Assembly (NCBI RefSeq): GCF_900964775.1
Contig: NC_041815.1
Location: 12,985,443 to 13,049,442 of the forward strand
Direction of reading: 5' to 3'
Source of the DNA: Scleropages formosus
Taxonomy: Eukaryota > Chordata > Actinopteri > Osteoglossiformes > Osteoglossidae
DNA length: 64,000 bases
Shown: positions 13,031 through 24,059 of the stretch, piece after piece
How positions within the stretch are numbered: the first letter of the stretch is position 1
Layout of the letters: each line of letters opens with the position of its first letter
The notes under the pieces: model-generated
What the model saw: the letters and a program-made list of their open reading frames with translations, nothing else
The model's database searches: none
Told to the model about the DNA's origin: nothing
Position numbers and translations under genes: made by a program

Positions 13031-13973
13031 CACGCTTTACGATTTTTTTCATAACTTGTTGCCTTATTTCTTTTGTTCTGATACCATAAATAATAGGGTT
13101 AAAACAGCCAGGTACAAGCAAATATGTAATACTTATTGCAGTGCGACTATTAGGTGAAATGGTATTCTTTATCCTGTATGAAAGAAATGATGTTAAGGCA
13201 AAAAATAAACTCATACTTATGACAATAATATGAGTGATGCAGGTGCTCAGAGCTTTCTGGCTGGACTTGCCTGACTTGAAAACAGAGACAAATATTTTGA
13301 CATATGAGGTGATAATTAAAATGAAGTCAACTGCTGGGATGCAGAAAGCTGTAATCAGTCCTACAGCATTGTTGACATATATGGGACCACAGGCCAGCGT
13401 GACCAGTGCCATGTGCTCACAATAACAGTGGTCAATCTCATTGGACTGACAGTATGGCAGGGTGCCAGCCAGGCCTACAACTGCTGAAATCAAAATTGTG
13501 TTCCTCAGCACAGGAACAATGAAAAACTTCAGGAAAGCAGAAAAAGCCATGTGTTCATTGTAATGAAGTGGAGTGCAGATGGCAAAGTATCGATCCAGTG
13601 CCATCCACAGCAAAATGGTAGACTGGAAGGCACCAGCTATATGAACAAAGAACATCTGAACCAGGCAACCCAACAGAGATATATGGTTCCAGTTGAGCAG
13701 AAGGCTTAAGAGCATGCTCGGAACGCAGAAGATCATAACACTGAGGTCAACAAAGGCCAATGCAGATATTAGCAGATACATTGGAGAATGTAAAGTCCTG
13801 TGTGATCCAATAACACACATAAGGGCAGAGTTTGCGGCGACAGATATGAAGAACATGAGGAAAAACGGGATGAAGAGAAGTTGCCTCCACTCTTTTGGTC
13901 CTGAGAAGCCAGTTAGGATGAAGTCTGTGTAGGAGTTATTTCTAACTGCATATTCCTGCATGTTGCTAGTCAT
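13002..13973 (-). CDS. olfactory receptor, class-I-like (OR2), stop codon supplied by a SINE
   Basis: Intact seven-transmembrane OR of 323 residues with sequon NNS near the N-terminus, LLGCLVQMFF (TM3), MALDRYFAIC, HCYCEHMALVTLAC (second extracellular loop), KALSTCITHI and NPIIYGIRTKEIR. Two in-frame starts exist, MTSN (13973) and MQEY (13961). The paralogue at 18943 has an equivalent MSSN start, so 13973 is kept. The acceptor CCTAG|GTGTCTC ends at 13994. The last residues, GRGVVGVMQ, and the TAG at 13002-13004 come from the head of the SINE at 12802-13030. The tail therefore differs from the paralogues' short CGK endings. The change falls in the cytoplasmic tail after TM7, so the receptor may still work. 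Confidence 0.92.
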   Translation of the reverse strand: MTSNMQEYAVRNNSYTDFILTGFSGPKEWRQLLFIPFFLMFFISVAANSALMCVIGSHRTLHSPMYLLISALAFVDLSVMIFCVPSMLLSLLLNWNHISLLGCLVQMFFVHIAGAFQSTILLWMALDRYFAICTPLHYNEHMAFSAFLKFFIVPVLRNTILISAVVGLAGTLPYCQSNEIDHCYCEHMALVTLACGPIYVNNAVGLITAFCIPAVDFILIITSYVKIFVSVFKSGKSSQKALSTCITHIIVISMSLFFALTSFLSYRIKNTISPNSRTAISITYLLVPGCFNPIIYGIRTKEIRQQVMKKIVKRGRGVVGVMQ

Positions 13974-14364
13974 TTGTGCAGTTAGCGAGACACCTAGGTA
14001 AGAAAGAGAGAGGGGAAAAAAAATCTCTTCTCTTCATTTAACATGTTTTGACAGCTAAGGTATTAAACACTTTCCTGTGAATTGAATATGTTACTGTGAT
14101 TTTTAAAATCTTACACAGGATGTTCAGCAATTGGTATTTCAGCATTCACCCTGAAAAAAGGCTTAAAGGACCAGCAATAAAAAGCTACATTTTGAAAAAT
14201 AGAAAAATGATTACTTATATTCTATATTAGCTAAATGCTACTGTGTAGTATATTTTGTATTTTCTTTCAAATCTGCATCAACAAAAGGCTCAGTAAAGTG
14301 ATTCAGATTGCTGGTTTCTCATTCTTGTCTCAAAATACCAAGAAGGAAAACTGTGTAGCTCACC

Positions 14365-14497
14365 TTCCAAAAGCACTCCTCAGATTCATATACTCAGTAC
14401 TTCATGAAGCCTGGCCTCCTGCTGCTTAAATCCACCTTTTGCTATTCCCCTGCTGGAGCTCTGGATGAAATTGTTTTTACAGAAATAAACAAGAACA
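14365..14497 (-). promoter_or_regulatory. OR promoter module plus putative non-coding first exon (OR2)
   Basis: On the minus strand it reads TTCTTGTTTATTTCTG, then CTCCAGCAGGGGAATAGCAA, then GGATTTAAGCAGCAGGAGG (TATA-like at 14421-14431). A donor GGAAG|GTGAGC follows at 14364. The spacing matches the blocks upstream of the other ORs. The function is inferred. Confidence 0.55.
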
Positions 14498-15560
14498 ATT
14501 CTCAAGGCTTAGATCAGAAAATATTTTAGCACTGGATTTCCTAAAGGGGGACGGAAAAAAAAAATGTTTTTGGGCTGCTGGGCGCCTGTGCTTTCAACAT
14601 ATACATATAAAATCTGTTGCAATGTTATGAATTCACTTGAGGTTCTTTAATTCATGTATTTTAAAAGTGACATGTTTTATACTGAATAGAAACTAGCTTG
14701 GCAAAGAAAGTTTCCAGTGGTCAGATATTGCATGAAGTACTTTTGTGGCCTGATCCACTGCCTCTGCTGAGTCAGGAGTCCAACACTTGACGGAAACTGC
14801 TGTCTAGACTCAACAAGCTTGTTGAGACAGTAGGTTCTGTCTAAGCCATTCTAACTCAGTGGAGGCAGTGGCAGAGGTCAGTATGGGGAGGGATTTTTTG
14901 TCTATCATGACCAATGGCTCAAATCATCTCCAAGAAGTGATCACCATAAGCTTCTTTACCAACCAGATTTTTCTGTTACGGTGTATGAAGAGGCAATCCG
15001 ACAGCTGTTCACCATTATGATGCCACTTGAGGGTCTGTTAGCATCTCATCGCAGTGAAGCAAAGAAATGCCTTGACTACTTTATGCTCATTGAACTTGTT
15101 TTGTTTTATTGTCTATTTTAATGGTAATTTGTAAATGTTGATGTGACAAATGTGCTGGTTCATGGGACAAGAGGACACTGACTCCAGCTGTCTGGATGCA
15201 TCAGTTTGTTTTTAGGACTCTTAGGCTAAACAAGGTGCCAGGGAGAAAGGAATCAGAATTGTTCATGGTAATTAGGTTTACAAATTGGGATTCCATGTGT
15301 ACAAGCACGGTAAGCAGACATGTAGGTGTAGATAGCAGACATATAGATGTAGGTGCTGGTGTGTGCACATGATGCTCCATTCAGTTTGTGTGAGTTTTGA
15401 ATTCTTTATAGTGCATATGCATGTATTTGTGCATCCTACAACTGACTTCAGTATTTCTTTTTTATTGATTCATTTTTGTTGCACACCTTGTTATTACGTT
15501 ATTAGTCAGCTGTCTAGATGCTGTGGGGTTAACTCAAACTCAATGCCAGAGCTCCCCCAG
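14498..15560. other. intergenic spacer with an imperfect palindrome
   Basis: No gene is recognised. A long imperfect inverted repeat at about 14750-14882 centres on the 18-bp perfect palindrome CTCAACAAGCTTGTTGAG (14809-14826). The rest is unremarkable. Confidence 0.5.
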
Positions 15561-15567
15561 TGGAAGC

Positions 15568-15958
15568 TTTTATATTACATTTACATTTATTCACTTAGCA
15601 GACACTTTCCTCCAAAGCAACTGACAATGGATGCTGTGTAGTGTTACTAGCCCACACACCTTATTCACCAAAGTGACTGACACTGCTAGATACACTACCT
15701 ACAATGAGTCACTCATCCATACATCAGTGAAACACACTCTCTTTCTCTCACTCACTCACTCACACACTATGGGGAAACCTGAACAGCATGTCTTTGTACT
15801 GTGGGAGGAAACAGGAGCACCCAGAGTAAACCCACACAGACATGGGGAGAACACGCAAACTCCAAACAGACTGAGCAGGGATTGAACCCACATTCTCTGC
15901 CACCACCGAGGCACTGTGAGACAGCAGAGCTACTCGCTGCGCCAGCGTGCTGCCCCTT
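15568..15958 (-). mobile_element. tRNA-headed SINE, family 3
   Basis: On the minus strand the head reads GGGGCAGCACGCTGGCGCAGC, followed by a GGTTCAATCCC B box. The body contains CCCATAGTGTGTGAGTGAGTG and CACCAAGGT-like segments, and the tail ends GCTAAGTGAATAAATGTAAA. Relatives are at 42358-42670, 50300-50650 and (end only) 59530-59645. Confidence 0.75.
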
Positions 15959-16074
15959 CCACTTTTCGTTTACTTTCAAAACAGTATTCGAGGCCTCTCT
16001 CCCTTCAAAAGAAAAAATTCACTCTCCAGTCTGTCCATTTAAGGTCCTTACTCTTCTGAACTGACCACATCTGC

Positions 16075-17130
16075 TGCTCAGTGGGAGTGAGAGTGGGAGT
16101 TGGAGTTGGAGTGGGCCCCTGCCTGCCACACCCTACTTGTATAGAGCCTCAATGTTGCTAGACCGCTGTAGCCTGTTGTCCAAATGCACCCCCCTAGGAA
16201 CTTGTACATCCTCACCGCTTCCACTTCTTTTGCGTTAATCCCCACTGAACATTGAATCTCTGTGAAATCCACCACAATCTCATGATATTTTTCAGTGTCC
16301 TGGTGTAGTTGCTTCCTTTTGCACTGCTAAAAAATCCTTTGCCAAGCTTCAGTATTCACCTTCTTATCTGTCTTTGATACTCCCATCTTTTGTGGTCTCG
16401 CCTGAGAACTTCTACAGATTACATAACTTAACAATGTACTCAAAGCCCAAGGTACAGAGGGTTAACAGGAAAGGAGCCAAGACTGTCCCTTGAGGGGCCC
16501 TGTGCTGCTCAGAGCTCTGTCTAACACTCAGAAGTACAGTCAAACAACCTGTTGTCAAGCAATCTATAATCTAGGACACAATAGGTGTATGTACTTGGAC
16601 TAACCAAAGTCCTCTCCCAACAGCTCAGGCTGTGTTGTGTTGAACATGTCCTCAGAGTGCTGCCTGCCATGTCCAAGTGGGAGTAGGCCCTATTCAGCAG
16701 GCCGATGACAACTTTGTCCACTCGTCTAACCGAGGGACAGCCAGTAACGTAGTGGTTAGAGCTACTGCCTTTGGATCCAAAGGCTGTATGTTTGATCCCC
16801 ACCTACAGTTGTAGAACCCCTGAGCAAAGTACTTCCCTAAATTGCACTAATAAAATTACCTAGCTGTAGAAACGGGTAAATAATTGTAACCTTAACTTTG
16901 TAAGGTGCTTTGGAGAACATCATCAGATAAATGAATAAATGTACAATGATTCAACTGTACCCTTGATAGGCACACTGAGGAAAGTCCAGCACTGCCCTGA
17001 CCAAGGGATTGAAGAGTGCCAATACCAGCCTTTCTGCTTTCTTCAGGATTTTTGAGGTTAGATAAACAGGCTGATAGTCATTAGTTAGTATTTTTCTGCT
17101 GTATGATAATATTAGCTAGGTTTCGTGAAG
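16075..17130 (-). mobile_element. Rex1-like (CR1 clade) LINE fragment, interrupted by a SINE
   Basis: Minus-strand translation gives, in order, a YQPVYLTSKILKKAERLV segment (family: YRPVALTS..MK..ERLV), VDKVVIGLLNRAYSHLDMAG, an FNT motif (FSSAFNT in the family) and a VVDFTE segment. It ends with VEAVRMYKFLG (family: VVRTYKYLG). These are consecutive reverse-transcriptase blocks of Rex1. The frame is broken by several stops and shifts, and about 200 bp of family-2 SINE interrupts it at 16735-16943. The 5' part and the 3' tail are missing. Confidence 0.65.
16735..16943 (+). mobile_element. tRNA-headed SINE, family 2 (nested in Rex1-like LINE)
   Basis: The head is AGTAACGTAGTGGTTAGAGC, followed by TTTGGATCCAAAGGC, the B-box-like TGTTTGATCCCC and the body AGCTGTAGAAACGGGTAAATA. 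The tail is CAGATAAATGAATAAATGT. LINE coding sequence resumes on both sides, so the SINE is the younger insertion. Confidence 0.75.
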
Positions 17131-17239
17131 TTCCTGCACCAGTATAGTGTTTAGCAGCATAACTATGTGTTCATAATTCACAAATGGTTAACAGGGTCTT
17201 ACATGTTCTTATTTTATTATTATTCCAAAAACAATATCA

Positions 17240-17460
17240 AGCCAAGTCGAATAGGTTTTTACTGTCATTCCTGTATATAGCTCGTATACAGTTGAATGAA
17301 ATGTCGTTTCTCCGGGACCATGGTGTGATACAGAACAGTACACAGGACTACATAAAGTGCAGATACACAAGCATGTGAGATGAGTGCAGGAAAATAAATA
17401 TACAGAGCAGAACAGTGGATACACAGGACAATAAATATACAGGACAATAAATTAAGTCAA
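17240..17460. repeat. degraded dispersed repeat
   Basis: It contains TTTACTGTCATTCCTGTATA and AATGAAATGTCGTTTCTCC phrases typical of a fish repeat also seen near 4765, followed by short direct repeats of ACAGGACAATAAATATACAG. No coding capacity is visible. Confidence 0.4.
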
Positions 17461-17980
17461 CATGTCAATATGAAGGAGATAACCAAACTCCAGAGATTCC
17501 AACATGGTTTAATTTTGAAAAAATAACTCTTCATACTTAGCTGCAGACTTAAAGTTTAATGTCTGAATGAGAAAAAAATTGCCCCCCGTATCTGGAAATT
17601 TGCAGCCACTTGAAATAAAGGATAAAACAAAATATTCAGTGGTAATGACTGGAGATGAATGTACATGTATACTGAATAAAATAGAACTAAAACTTCAACA
17701 GGATCACATATTTATACTTGTAGAGTTGTACTGTATATTGCTTTAATGAGAAATAACACTTTTAAACATTTTTATTTCTTTTTTGTGCTATGCAGAAATA
17801 GCTTTAAAAATAAAAGTTGGAGCAACACACTCCTTTCAGTTTTCAGTAGGTATGTCATGTTCATATTGAATTTACATATCAATTCCTTTTAGAAGCAAGC
17901 CATCTAATATATATCCACTACACATGCATGCCTTTTTCCCCACCACTGATACTTTTTAAATTATACATAAAGTTTTTCAT

Positions 17981-18943
17981 TTAGTGAGATGGGGTAATTT
18001 TTCCACATTTCAGTGCTTTCATCATGTGTAGCCTTATTTCTTTTGTCCTGATGCCATAAATAACAGGGTTGAAACAGCCAGGAATGAGCAAATACATTGT
18101 ACTTATTACAGCACGGATATTTGATGAAAAATTGCTGCTTCCTCTGTATGAAAGGTATGATGTTAGGACAAAAATTAAACTCACGGTTATTACCATAATA
18201 TGAGTGATACAGGTACTGAGAGCTTTTTGGCTAGACTTCCCTGACCTGAAAACAGAGACAAATATTTTTATGTAGGAGGCAGTTACTAAAAGAAAATCAA
18301 CTGCCGGGACACAAAAAGTACCAGCCAGTCCAAGGATGTTGTTGATTCGTATGGAGCCACAGGCCAGTGTGACCAGTGCCATGTGTTCACAGAAACAGTG
18401 ATCGATCTCATTGGACTGGCAGTACGACAGGGATCCAGCAAGGCTTATGACTGCTAGGACAAAAATGACATTTCTCAGCACAGGAACTAGGACAAATTTT
18501 AGGAAGGCAGAGCAGCTCATGTGTTCATTGTAACGAAGCGGTGCACAGATGGCAAAGTATCGATCCAGTGCCATCCACATGAAAATAGTGGACTGGAGGC
18601 CACCACCTGCATGAACAAAGAACATCTGAACCAAGCAACCCAATAGAGATATATGGTTCCAGTTTAGTAAGAGACTGAAAAGCATATGTGGAACACAGCA
18701 GATTATTATAGTAAGGTCAACAAAGGACATTGCACATATCAGCAGACACATGGGAGAATGCAAAACCCTGTTTGATAGGATTATAGACATAAGAATGATG
18801 TTTGTAATGACTGATATTACAAAGATGATAAAAAATGGGATGAAGAGAAGTTGCCTCCACTCTCTGGGTCCAGAGAAACCAATCAGGATGAAGTCTGTGT
18901 AAGAGAGATTTCTGACTGTGTATTCCTGCATGTTGCTGGACAT
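17981..18943 (-). CDS. olfactory receptor, class-I-like (OR3)
   Basis: Intact OR of 320 residues. The open frame extends 13 codons further upstream, but a splice acceptor (TCATACAG|GTGTCTC, exon from 18952) lies between that ATG and MSSN. The start at 18943 is therefore preferred; MQEY at 18931 is an alternative. Visible features are sequon NLS, LLGCLVQMFFVHAGG in TM3, MALDRYFAIC, HCFCEHMALVTLAC, a KALSTCITHI segment, NPVIYGIRTKEIR and the tail KCGKITPSH. TM5 (LAGTFCVPAVDFLLVTAS) differs clearly from OR1 and OR2, suggesting another ligand range. The promoter-like block is at 19289-19376. Confidence 0.92.
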   Translation of the reverse strand: MSSNMQEYTVRNLSYTDFILIGFSGPREWRQLLFIPFFIIFVISVITNIILMSIILSNRVLHSPMCLLICAMSFVDLTIIICCVPHMLFSLLLNWNHISLLGCLVQMFFVHAGGGLQSTIFMWMALDRYFAICAPLRYNEHMSCSAFLKFVLVPVLRNVIFVLAVISLAGSLSYCQSNEIDHCFCEHMALVTLACGSIRINNILGLAGTFCVPAVDFLLVTASYIKIFVSVFRSGKSSQKALSTCITHIMVITVSLIFVLTSYLSYRGSSNFSSNIRAVISTMYLLIPGCFNPVIYGIRTKEIRLHMMKALKCGKITPSH

Positions 18944-19288
18944 TTGAGACACCTGTATGAAAAGATAAATGTAGACATACAATAAGAAACATTGAATTTC
19001 AAGGTATCAGGCACATTTCATTATTAGGAAAAGATGTCACGCTGCTATTTATTTTAAAATATAGGGGCAACATTTTAAAAAAAAAAATGTTGTTCCTATA
19101 GTTTGTATTATTTTGGCAAATAAAGAAATTTTCATTATAGGCGTTTATATTTTATAAAATTTTAAAATACTTTAACTAAAAATAACTGCAGAAAGTATTT
19201 CAGGCTGTAGGCTCAGTGTACCTCATTTCTTTTTGAGAAAGCCCATTCCACATCCGGAACACAAACTCGATACTACAATGAGGGTAGC

Positions 19289-19376
19289 CTTCCACTGCTT
19301 AAATCCACCTTTCTTTATTTCCCTGATGGATTGCAGATCATCGGGATAAAGTAATTTTTGCAGAAGTAAACAAGAG
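19289..19376 (-). promoter_or_regulatory. OR promoter module (OR3)
   Basis: Minus strand: CTTGTTTACTTCTGC, then AATCCATCAGGGAAATAAAG, then GTGGATTTAAGCAGTGGAAG (TATA-like at 19294-19304). The order and spacing are the same as upstream of the other five ORs. It lies about 350 bp upstream of the start codon, the shortest distance of the set. Confidence 0.55.
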
Positions 19377-19789
19377 TCCTATTCTCCAGGTCCAAATCAG
19401 ACCAAACCTATAACCCAAAGAGCTGCAGGATATCCAAAGGGAATAAGAAAAAATGTCTCTGTTGTATTGCAGTGCATAGGAATATTTGCAGCATCTCTCA
19501 CTGTTTAATTTTACACTTTATCTGTTTAAAAAAGAAGAAAAAAGTTATCTACATACATAACTTATATGTTTGGAAGCAGTTGTTTTCATTTGCCTTAGCT
19601 ATCAGAATGTAACCATATAATAGAGAAGTATTTATTTATTGTTTTAAATAATTTTTTTATTTCACCCTTTTATTAGTTGTGTCTCTCTTCCTACTAAAGA
19701 AAATTTTTGTTGCATTTCTTAGATGTATAAAATTATAACATTTATTTTATTGAACTTTGGATAATATTTGCAGTCAAGACTGAGGAAAC

Positions 19790-20130
19790 TCCATCCATTC
19801 ATCTATCCACATATTGACAACTTGTCCCATGCAGGGTAGTGGTAGTTTGCAGTCTGTGCCCGAAGCGCAGGGCATGAGACACGGTACACACTGGGTAGAA
19901 CCCCAGTCCAACACACTGCAATCACAGGGTCATGCTAAAGGCCAATTTTTCTCACCAGCTCACATGAAACACAACTTTGGTAGCTAGAGGAAAGCATCCA
20001 GAGGAAAACCATGCAAACACAGGGAAAACAAACCTCAAAAAAACAGACTGAGCGAGTTTTGGGCTCAGATCCAAACTCACAGCCCTGGAGCTGTGAGGCA
20101 CCACCGTTACCTGATGCATCATTGTGCTGT
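19790..20130 (-). repeat. old tRNA-SINE-like repeat
   Basis: A diverged repeat with CATGCAGGGTAGTGG, AACCATGCAAACACAGGGAAAA and a tRNA-like end TGTGAGGCACCACCGTTACC. Similar worn copies lie at about 25450-25720 and 27975-28360. Too diverged to assign firmly. Confidence 0.4.
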
Positions 20131-20555
20131 CTGCCTGGCAAAACTAATCAAATAAAAATAATCAGCATGAATAATCGTAACTATTGAGTAAATGAGGGAT
20201 ATGAATAATAATAAAAAGAAGTCAGGTGATTCCACACAAATGTAGTCTTTGGAACAATTACACAGATAACATCCTTTCATGGTTAAGGTAAGGCATGGGG
20301 TGGATAAGTGCTTCAGAGTTAAATTCAACCCAATGGCAACAACTTAAGTGGTTTTCATGGTAAAGAAGATATCAGAAGGGGTTACCAGCTGATTTCATAA
20401 CCATTCTTGATTGGGTTATGGACAATGCTGGGAGAACATGGAAAAGCCACAAACCCTGAGTTGGATTCAAACCTATATCTAAACAAGCAGCTCAGCTTTA
20501 CCCATTGTGCCATGCCATATTTCAGCTTGTGTTTAAAAAAAAAGTTTGAAGTTAA

Positions 20556-20764
20556 AACACACACACTAGCTAAATCACTTGTCTCAAGCGAGGTTGTGGC
20601 AAACTGGAGCCTAACCCAGCAACACAGGGCACAAGACTGGAGGGGGAGGGGAAACACTCAGGATGGGACGCCAGTCCATCACAAGGCACTCCAAGCAGGA
20701 CTTGAACCCCAGACCCACCAGCGAGCAGGACCTGGTCCAAGCCTGCTGTGCCACCACACCCCCC
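20556..20764 (-). mobile_element. tRNA-headed SINE, family 1 (copy 6)
   Basis: Full-length inverted copy, moderately diverged. Near-identical flanks TGAAGTTAA (20547-20555) and TGAAATTAA (20765-20773) look like its target duplication. Confidence 0.85.
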
Positions 20765-20774
20765 TGAAATTAAC

Positions 20775-21420
20775 ATATCATTAGAAAAAGTTATATAGCT
20801 ATGGCATCTACAAAATGATTTCACAGGCCTGAATGATTCTTTCACACAGTAAAATGTTCCTCCTCGTGGCTCTGTTATAATGTGGGGTGTAATCCTAACA
20901 TGGATTAGGTGATGATCACCTCACAGGGAGAGGTAAGTAAATATTAAATAAAATAAACATTAAATAAAAGTAAATAAATATTAAACAATTCTGAGTGATA
21001 AATACATTCTGTGGTGGAATATTTATGATTTCAGTGCTTCTGTGATCTTCTAGAATGATGCCACAGTGCATGGGTAATCAAGGAATGGTTGAAAGAGTCT
21101 AACAACAATGTGAACCGCATACTGTGCTCCCAATCAAAAGATCTTAGCCCAGCTCAGTTATGAAGGGAAATTCTGGAGAGGTGCCTGAGAAAACATTTTC
21201 CACAACCAGAAAATTACAGTGACATATATTGGTGAATAGTGGATCCCTTCAATACATTTTTGGATGCTTAGAATCTGTGTGAAGGCACATTAAAGCTGTT
21301 AATTTTATCGCTTGGAGTAACTGAAATGCAGCACTATTAAACTTCTGAAATGGGCTTAATGTTGAATCCTGTTTTTTTTATTGCTACTTCTGCTCATTGG
21401 AGGTTCTGAGAAGACCTCCA
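20775..21420. other. intergenic spacer
   Basis: No gene or clear repeat is recognised. It contains short AAATAAATATTAAA direct repeats near 20940-20990. Confidence 0.4.
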
Positions 21421-21429
21421 CAAAGTGCA

Positions 21430-21990
21430 GATGAAGAATCTAGGCCCTCAAGATAGACTGGTGGACAAAGAATTGTTCCTCACCCCACGAGGTTCACCTT
21501 GTTGGAATAGATGTACGATTCTCCCAGTGCCAAATAAGATTAAGACTGTAAATCTACGCAACAAACAGTTCTGGTGGCTAAGATTAATGGAGAATATCGA
21601 GTCAGTCATGGCTTCCTACAAAGTATGTGCACATTCCAAGGTTCCATAGCAAAAGGAAAGGAAAGTGACCGGAGCATTTGCCAATACCCACCTAACTTTA
21701 GTCCCACAGTCTCTGTAATTTCTCATAGACCTGTCAATTTGGAAAGTAACACTGCAACACTGATGGTCATAGGCCGATTCTCGAAGGGTTGTCGTCTCAT
21801 TCCTTATAGCGGTTTCCCACGTCCCTGGAGACAGCAGAGATGCTTTTGTCAGAATGTCAAAGTTTTTGGTCTACCAGAGGACAGGGTCAGACAGGGGACA
21901 TCAGTTGACATCCAGGGTTTGGCAAGCCTTCTGGGACCGATTATTTTGCCCTTGTATTATCAGCACAAGGCTTGTGCGCAAGTGGACCAA
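21430..21990 (+). mobile_element. Ty3/gypsy integrase-region fossil
   Basis: Plus-strand translation resembles the integrase region of fish Ty3/gypsy elements: an FWW...V..Y..CA..K zinc-finger-side segment, then VIGRFSKGCRLIP and VFGLPEDRV, as in the catalytic core. It is short, heavily broken and without LTRs in view, so it is an old remnant. Confidence 0.55.
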
Positions 21991-22448
21991 CTGAATTAAA
22001 AAAAAAATGGACAGTGTCTTCACAGCTATTGTAGCCAAAATCATCATGATTGGTGCTACTTCCTCCTCAAGTCAGAATATTTGCTGAACTCCTAACTCCT
22101 TACTCCACTCCTGCATGAACTTCCCCCATTTTCAGTGTCTTTTAGATTAGGTCATTCCTCTGAAACCCAGGTTTCAGTCATTATTAACATGAAACATAAA
22201 GATAACAGTTCCTTCAAGAGAGCTTAATCCACATTATTTAGGGTCTTTCAAGACACTCAGACACATTGCACTGGTGTTTCATTGTTTGCAGCTGCCTCAT
22301 CAGTACAGGTGGTCGTTGATTTATGTGACTTACAATGACCTGTACATCAGCTGGCTGTGCTGCTGTGATACTAGATATAAAAAAAAGAAAAAAAATTCTA
22401 AACTACTGGATATATATATAGACTTTTTATATACATCAGTTATGTTCA

Positions 22449-22681
22449 CACACACACACACGCACACACTTCCTGAACCGCTTGTCCCATACGGGGTCGC
22501 GGGGAACCGGAGCCTAACCCGGAAACTCAGGGCGTAAGGCTGGAGGGGGAGGGGACACACCCAGGACAGGGCGCCAGTCCACCGCAAGGCACCCGAAGTG
22601 GGACTCAACCCCAGCCATTCCAGAGAGCAGGACCCGGTCCAACCCACTGTGCCACTGTACCACCCCGCCCCCGTGCCCCCC
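22449..22681 (-). mobile_element. tRNA-headed SINE, family 1 (copy 7)
   Basis: Full-length inverted copy with a CACACAC tail and an intact GCGACCCCGTATGGGACAAG end. A perfect 13-bp target duplication, TCAGTTATGTTCA, lies at 22436-22448 and 22682-22694. Confidence 0.93.
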
Positions 22682-22740
22682 TCAGTTATGTTCAGTCTAT
22701 ATCTATTCTGTATGTTAGCAATTTTTCTCTCTAGACAGAG

Positions 22741-22748
<8 letters not shown>

Positions 22749-22798
<50 letters not shown>
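22749..22798. repeat. CA microsatellite
   Basis: About 22 CA units preceded by CTCTCTCT, directly abutting the left terminus of the Tc1-like element. Confidence 0.9.
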
Positions 22799-22800
<2 letters not shown>

Positions 22801-22803
22801 CAT

Positions 22804-24018
22804 ACAAACCCCATTTCCAGAAAAGTTGGGATATTTTCTAAAATGCAATAAAAACAAGAATCTGCGATTTGTTAATTCTCTTGACCCTTTATTTGACTGA
22901 CCCCTTAACTCAGCCCTTTTCAGTGTACAAAGAAAAGATTTTCAATGTTTTCACTGACCAACTTAATTGTACTTCGTATGTATAAAAAATTTAGAATTTA
23001 ATGCCTGCAACACACTCAAAGCTGGGACAGAGGCATGTTTACCGCATTGTTACATCACCTTTCCTTTTCATTCCACTTTTTAATCGTTTGGGAACTGAGG
23101 CTACTAGTTGTTGCAGTTTTGCAAGTGCAATTTTGGCTCATTCTTGCTTGATACAAGACTTCAGCTGTTCAACAGTCTGTGTTCACCGTTGTCTGATTCT
23201 CCTCTTCATGATGCACCATACATTTTCAGTATGAGACAGATCTGGACTGCTGGCACACATTCTGTGCCTCACACTTTGAGTCCCTGAATCTTTTCACAAT
23301 ACTATGAAATTTATATGGTGAAAGACCTAAATTATTTACAATCTTGTGTTGAGAAATGTTCTTTTTGAACTGACTGACAATTCTCTCATGAAGTTTAGAA
23401 CAAAGTGGTGAGCCATAACTCACCCTTTCTTGAAAAGACCGTGCCTTTAGTGGATGCTCCTTTTATACCCACTCATGATACCCTCACCTATTACCAGTTA
23501 ACCTGTTATTGTGGAATCTTCCAAAATGGTGTGACTTGAATATTCTATAAACTTTCACTCTTATTTTGCCTCTGTCCCAACTTTTTATGAGTGCACACAC
23601 AAACACACACACAGTCTGAAGCCACTTGTACCAAACAGGGTCATGGAAACCAGAGCCTAACCTGGCAACACAAGGCGCAAGGCTGGAGGGGGAGGGGACA
23701 CACCCAGGACAGGATGCCAGTCCATCACAAGGCACCCCAAGCAGGGTTTGAACCCCAGACCTGCCAAGGAGCAGGCACAGGGCAAACCCACCACACCACA
23801 CCACACCACACCACACCACACCACACGCATCCCCTTTTAGAAAATACAATGAAGTTAATATTTACAAAATACAATCAAGTTGGTCAGCCAAAACATTAAA
23901 AGTAATTTCTTTATACTTTTGTTCGTTAAATAAAGGTTCAAGAGAATTCACAAATTATAGATTTTTGCTTTCATTGCATTTTAGAAAATATCACAACTTT
24001 TCTAGAAATGGGGTTTAT
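22804..24018 (-). mobile_element. Tc1/mariner-like non-autonomous element with long terminal inverted repeats
   Basis: The left end (ACAAACCCCATTTCCAGAAA...) and the right end (...TTTCTAGAAATGGGGTTTAT) are inverted repeats matching over about 90 bp, including GATATTTTCTAAAATGCAAT. Minus-strand translation of 23226-23423 gives a Tc1-like N-terminal helix-turn-helix (IVSQFKKNISQHKIV, SPYKFHSIVKRFRDS). The DDE catalytic domain is absent, so the element is an internal-deletion derivative that needed a transposase in trans. A SINE interrupts it at 23594-23838. Confidence 0.65.
23594..23838 (-). mobile_element. tRNA-headed SINE, family 1 (copy 8, nested)
   Basis: Inverted copy inside the Tc1-like element. 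Its head end (right) has been replaced or extended by about eight CCACA units, an expansion not seen in the other copies. Confidence 0.85.
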
Positions 24019-24059
24019 ACATGTGAAAAAACCTCCCTCTCACCCCATATGAGGTGGTG

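Noticed and set aside
22330-22857. A 175-codon minus-strand open frame rich in VCVCV
   Set aside because: It is composed of a CA microsatellite and a SINE, with no protein family resemblance.
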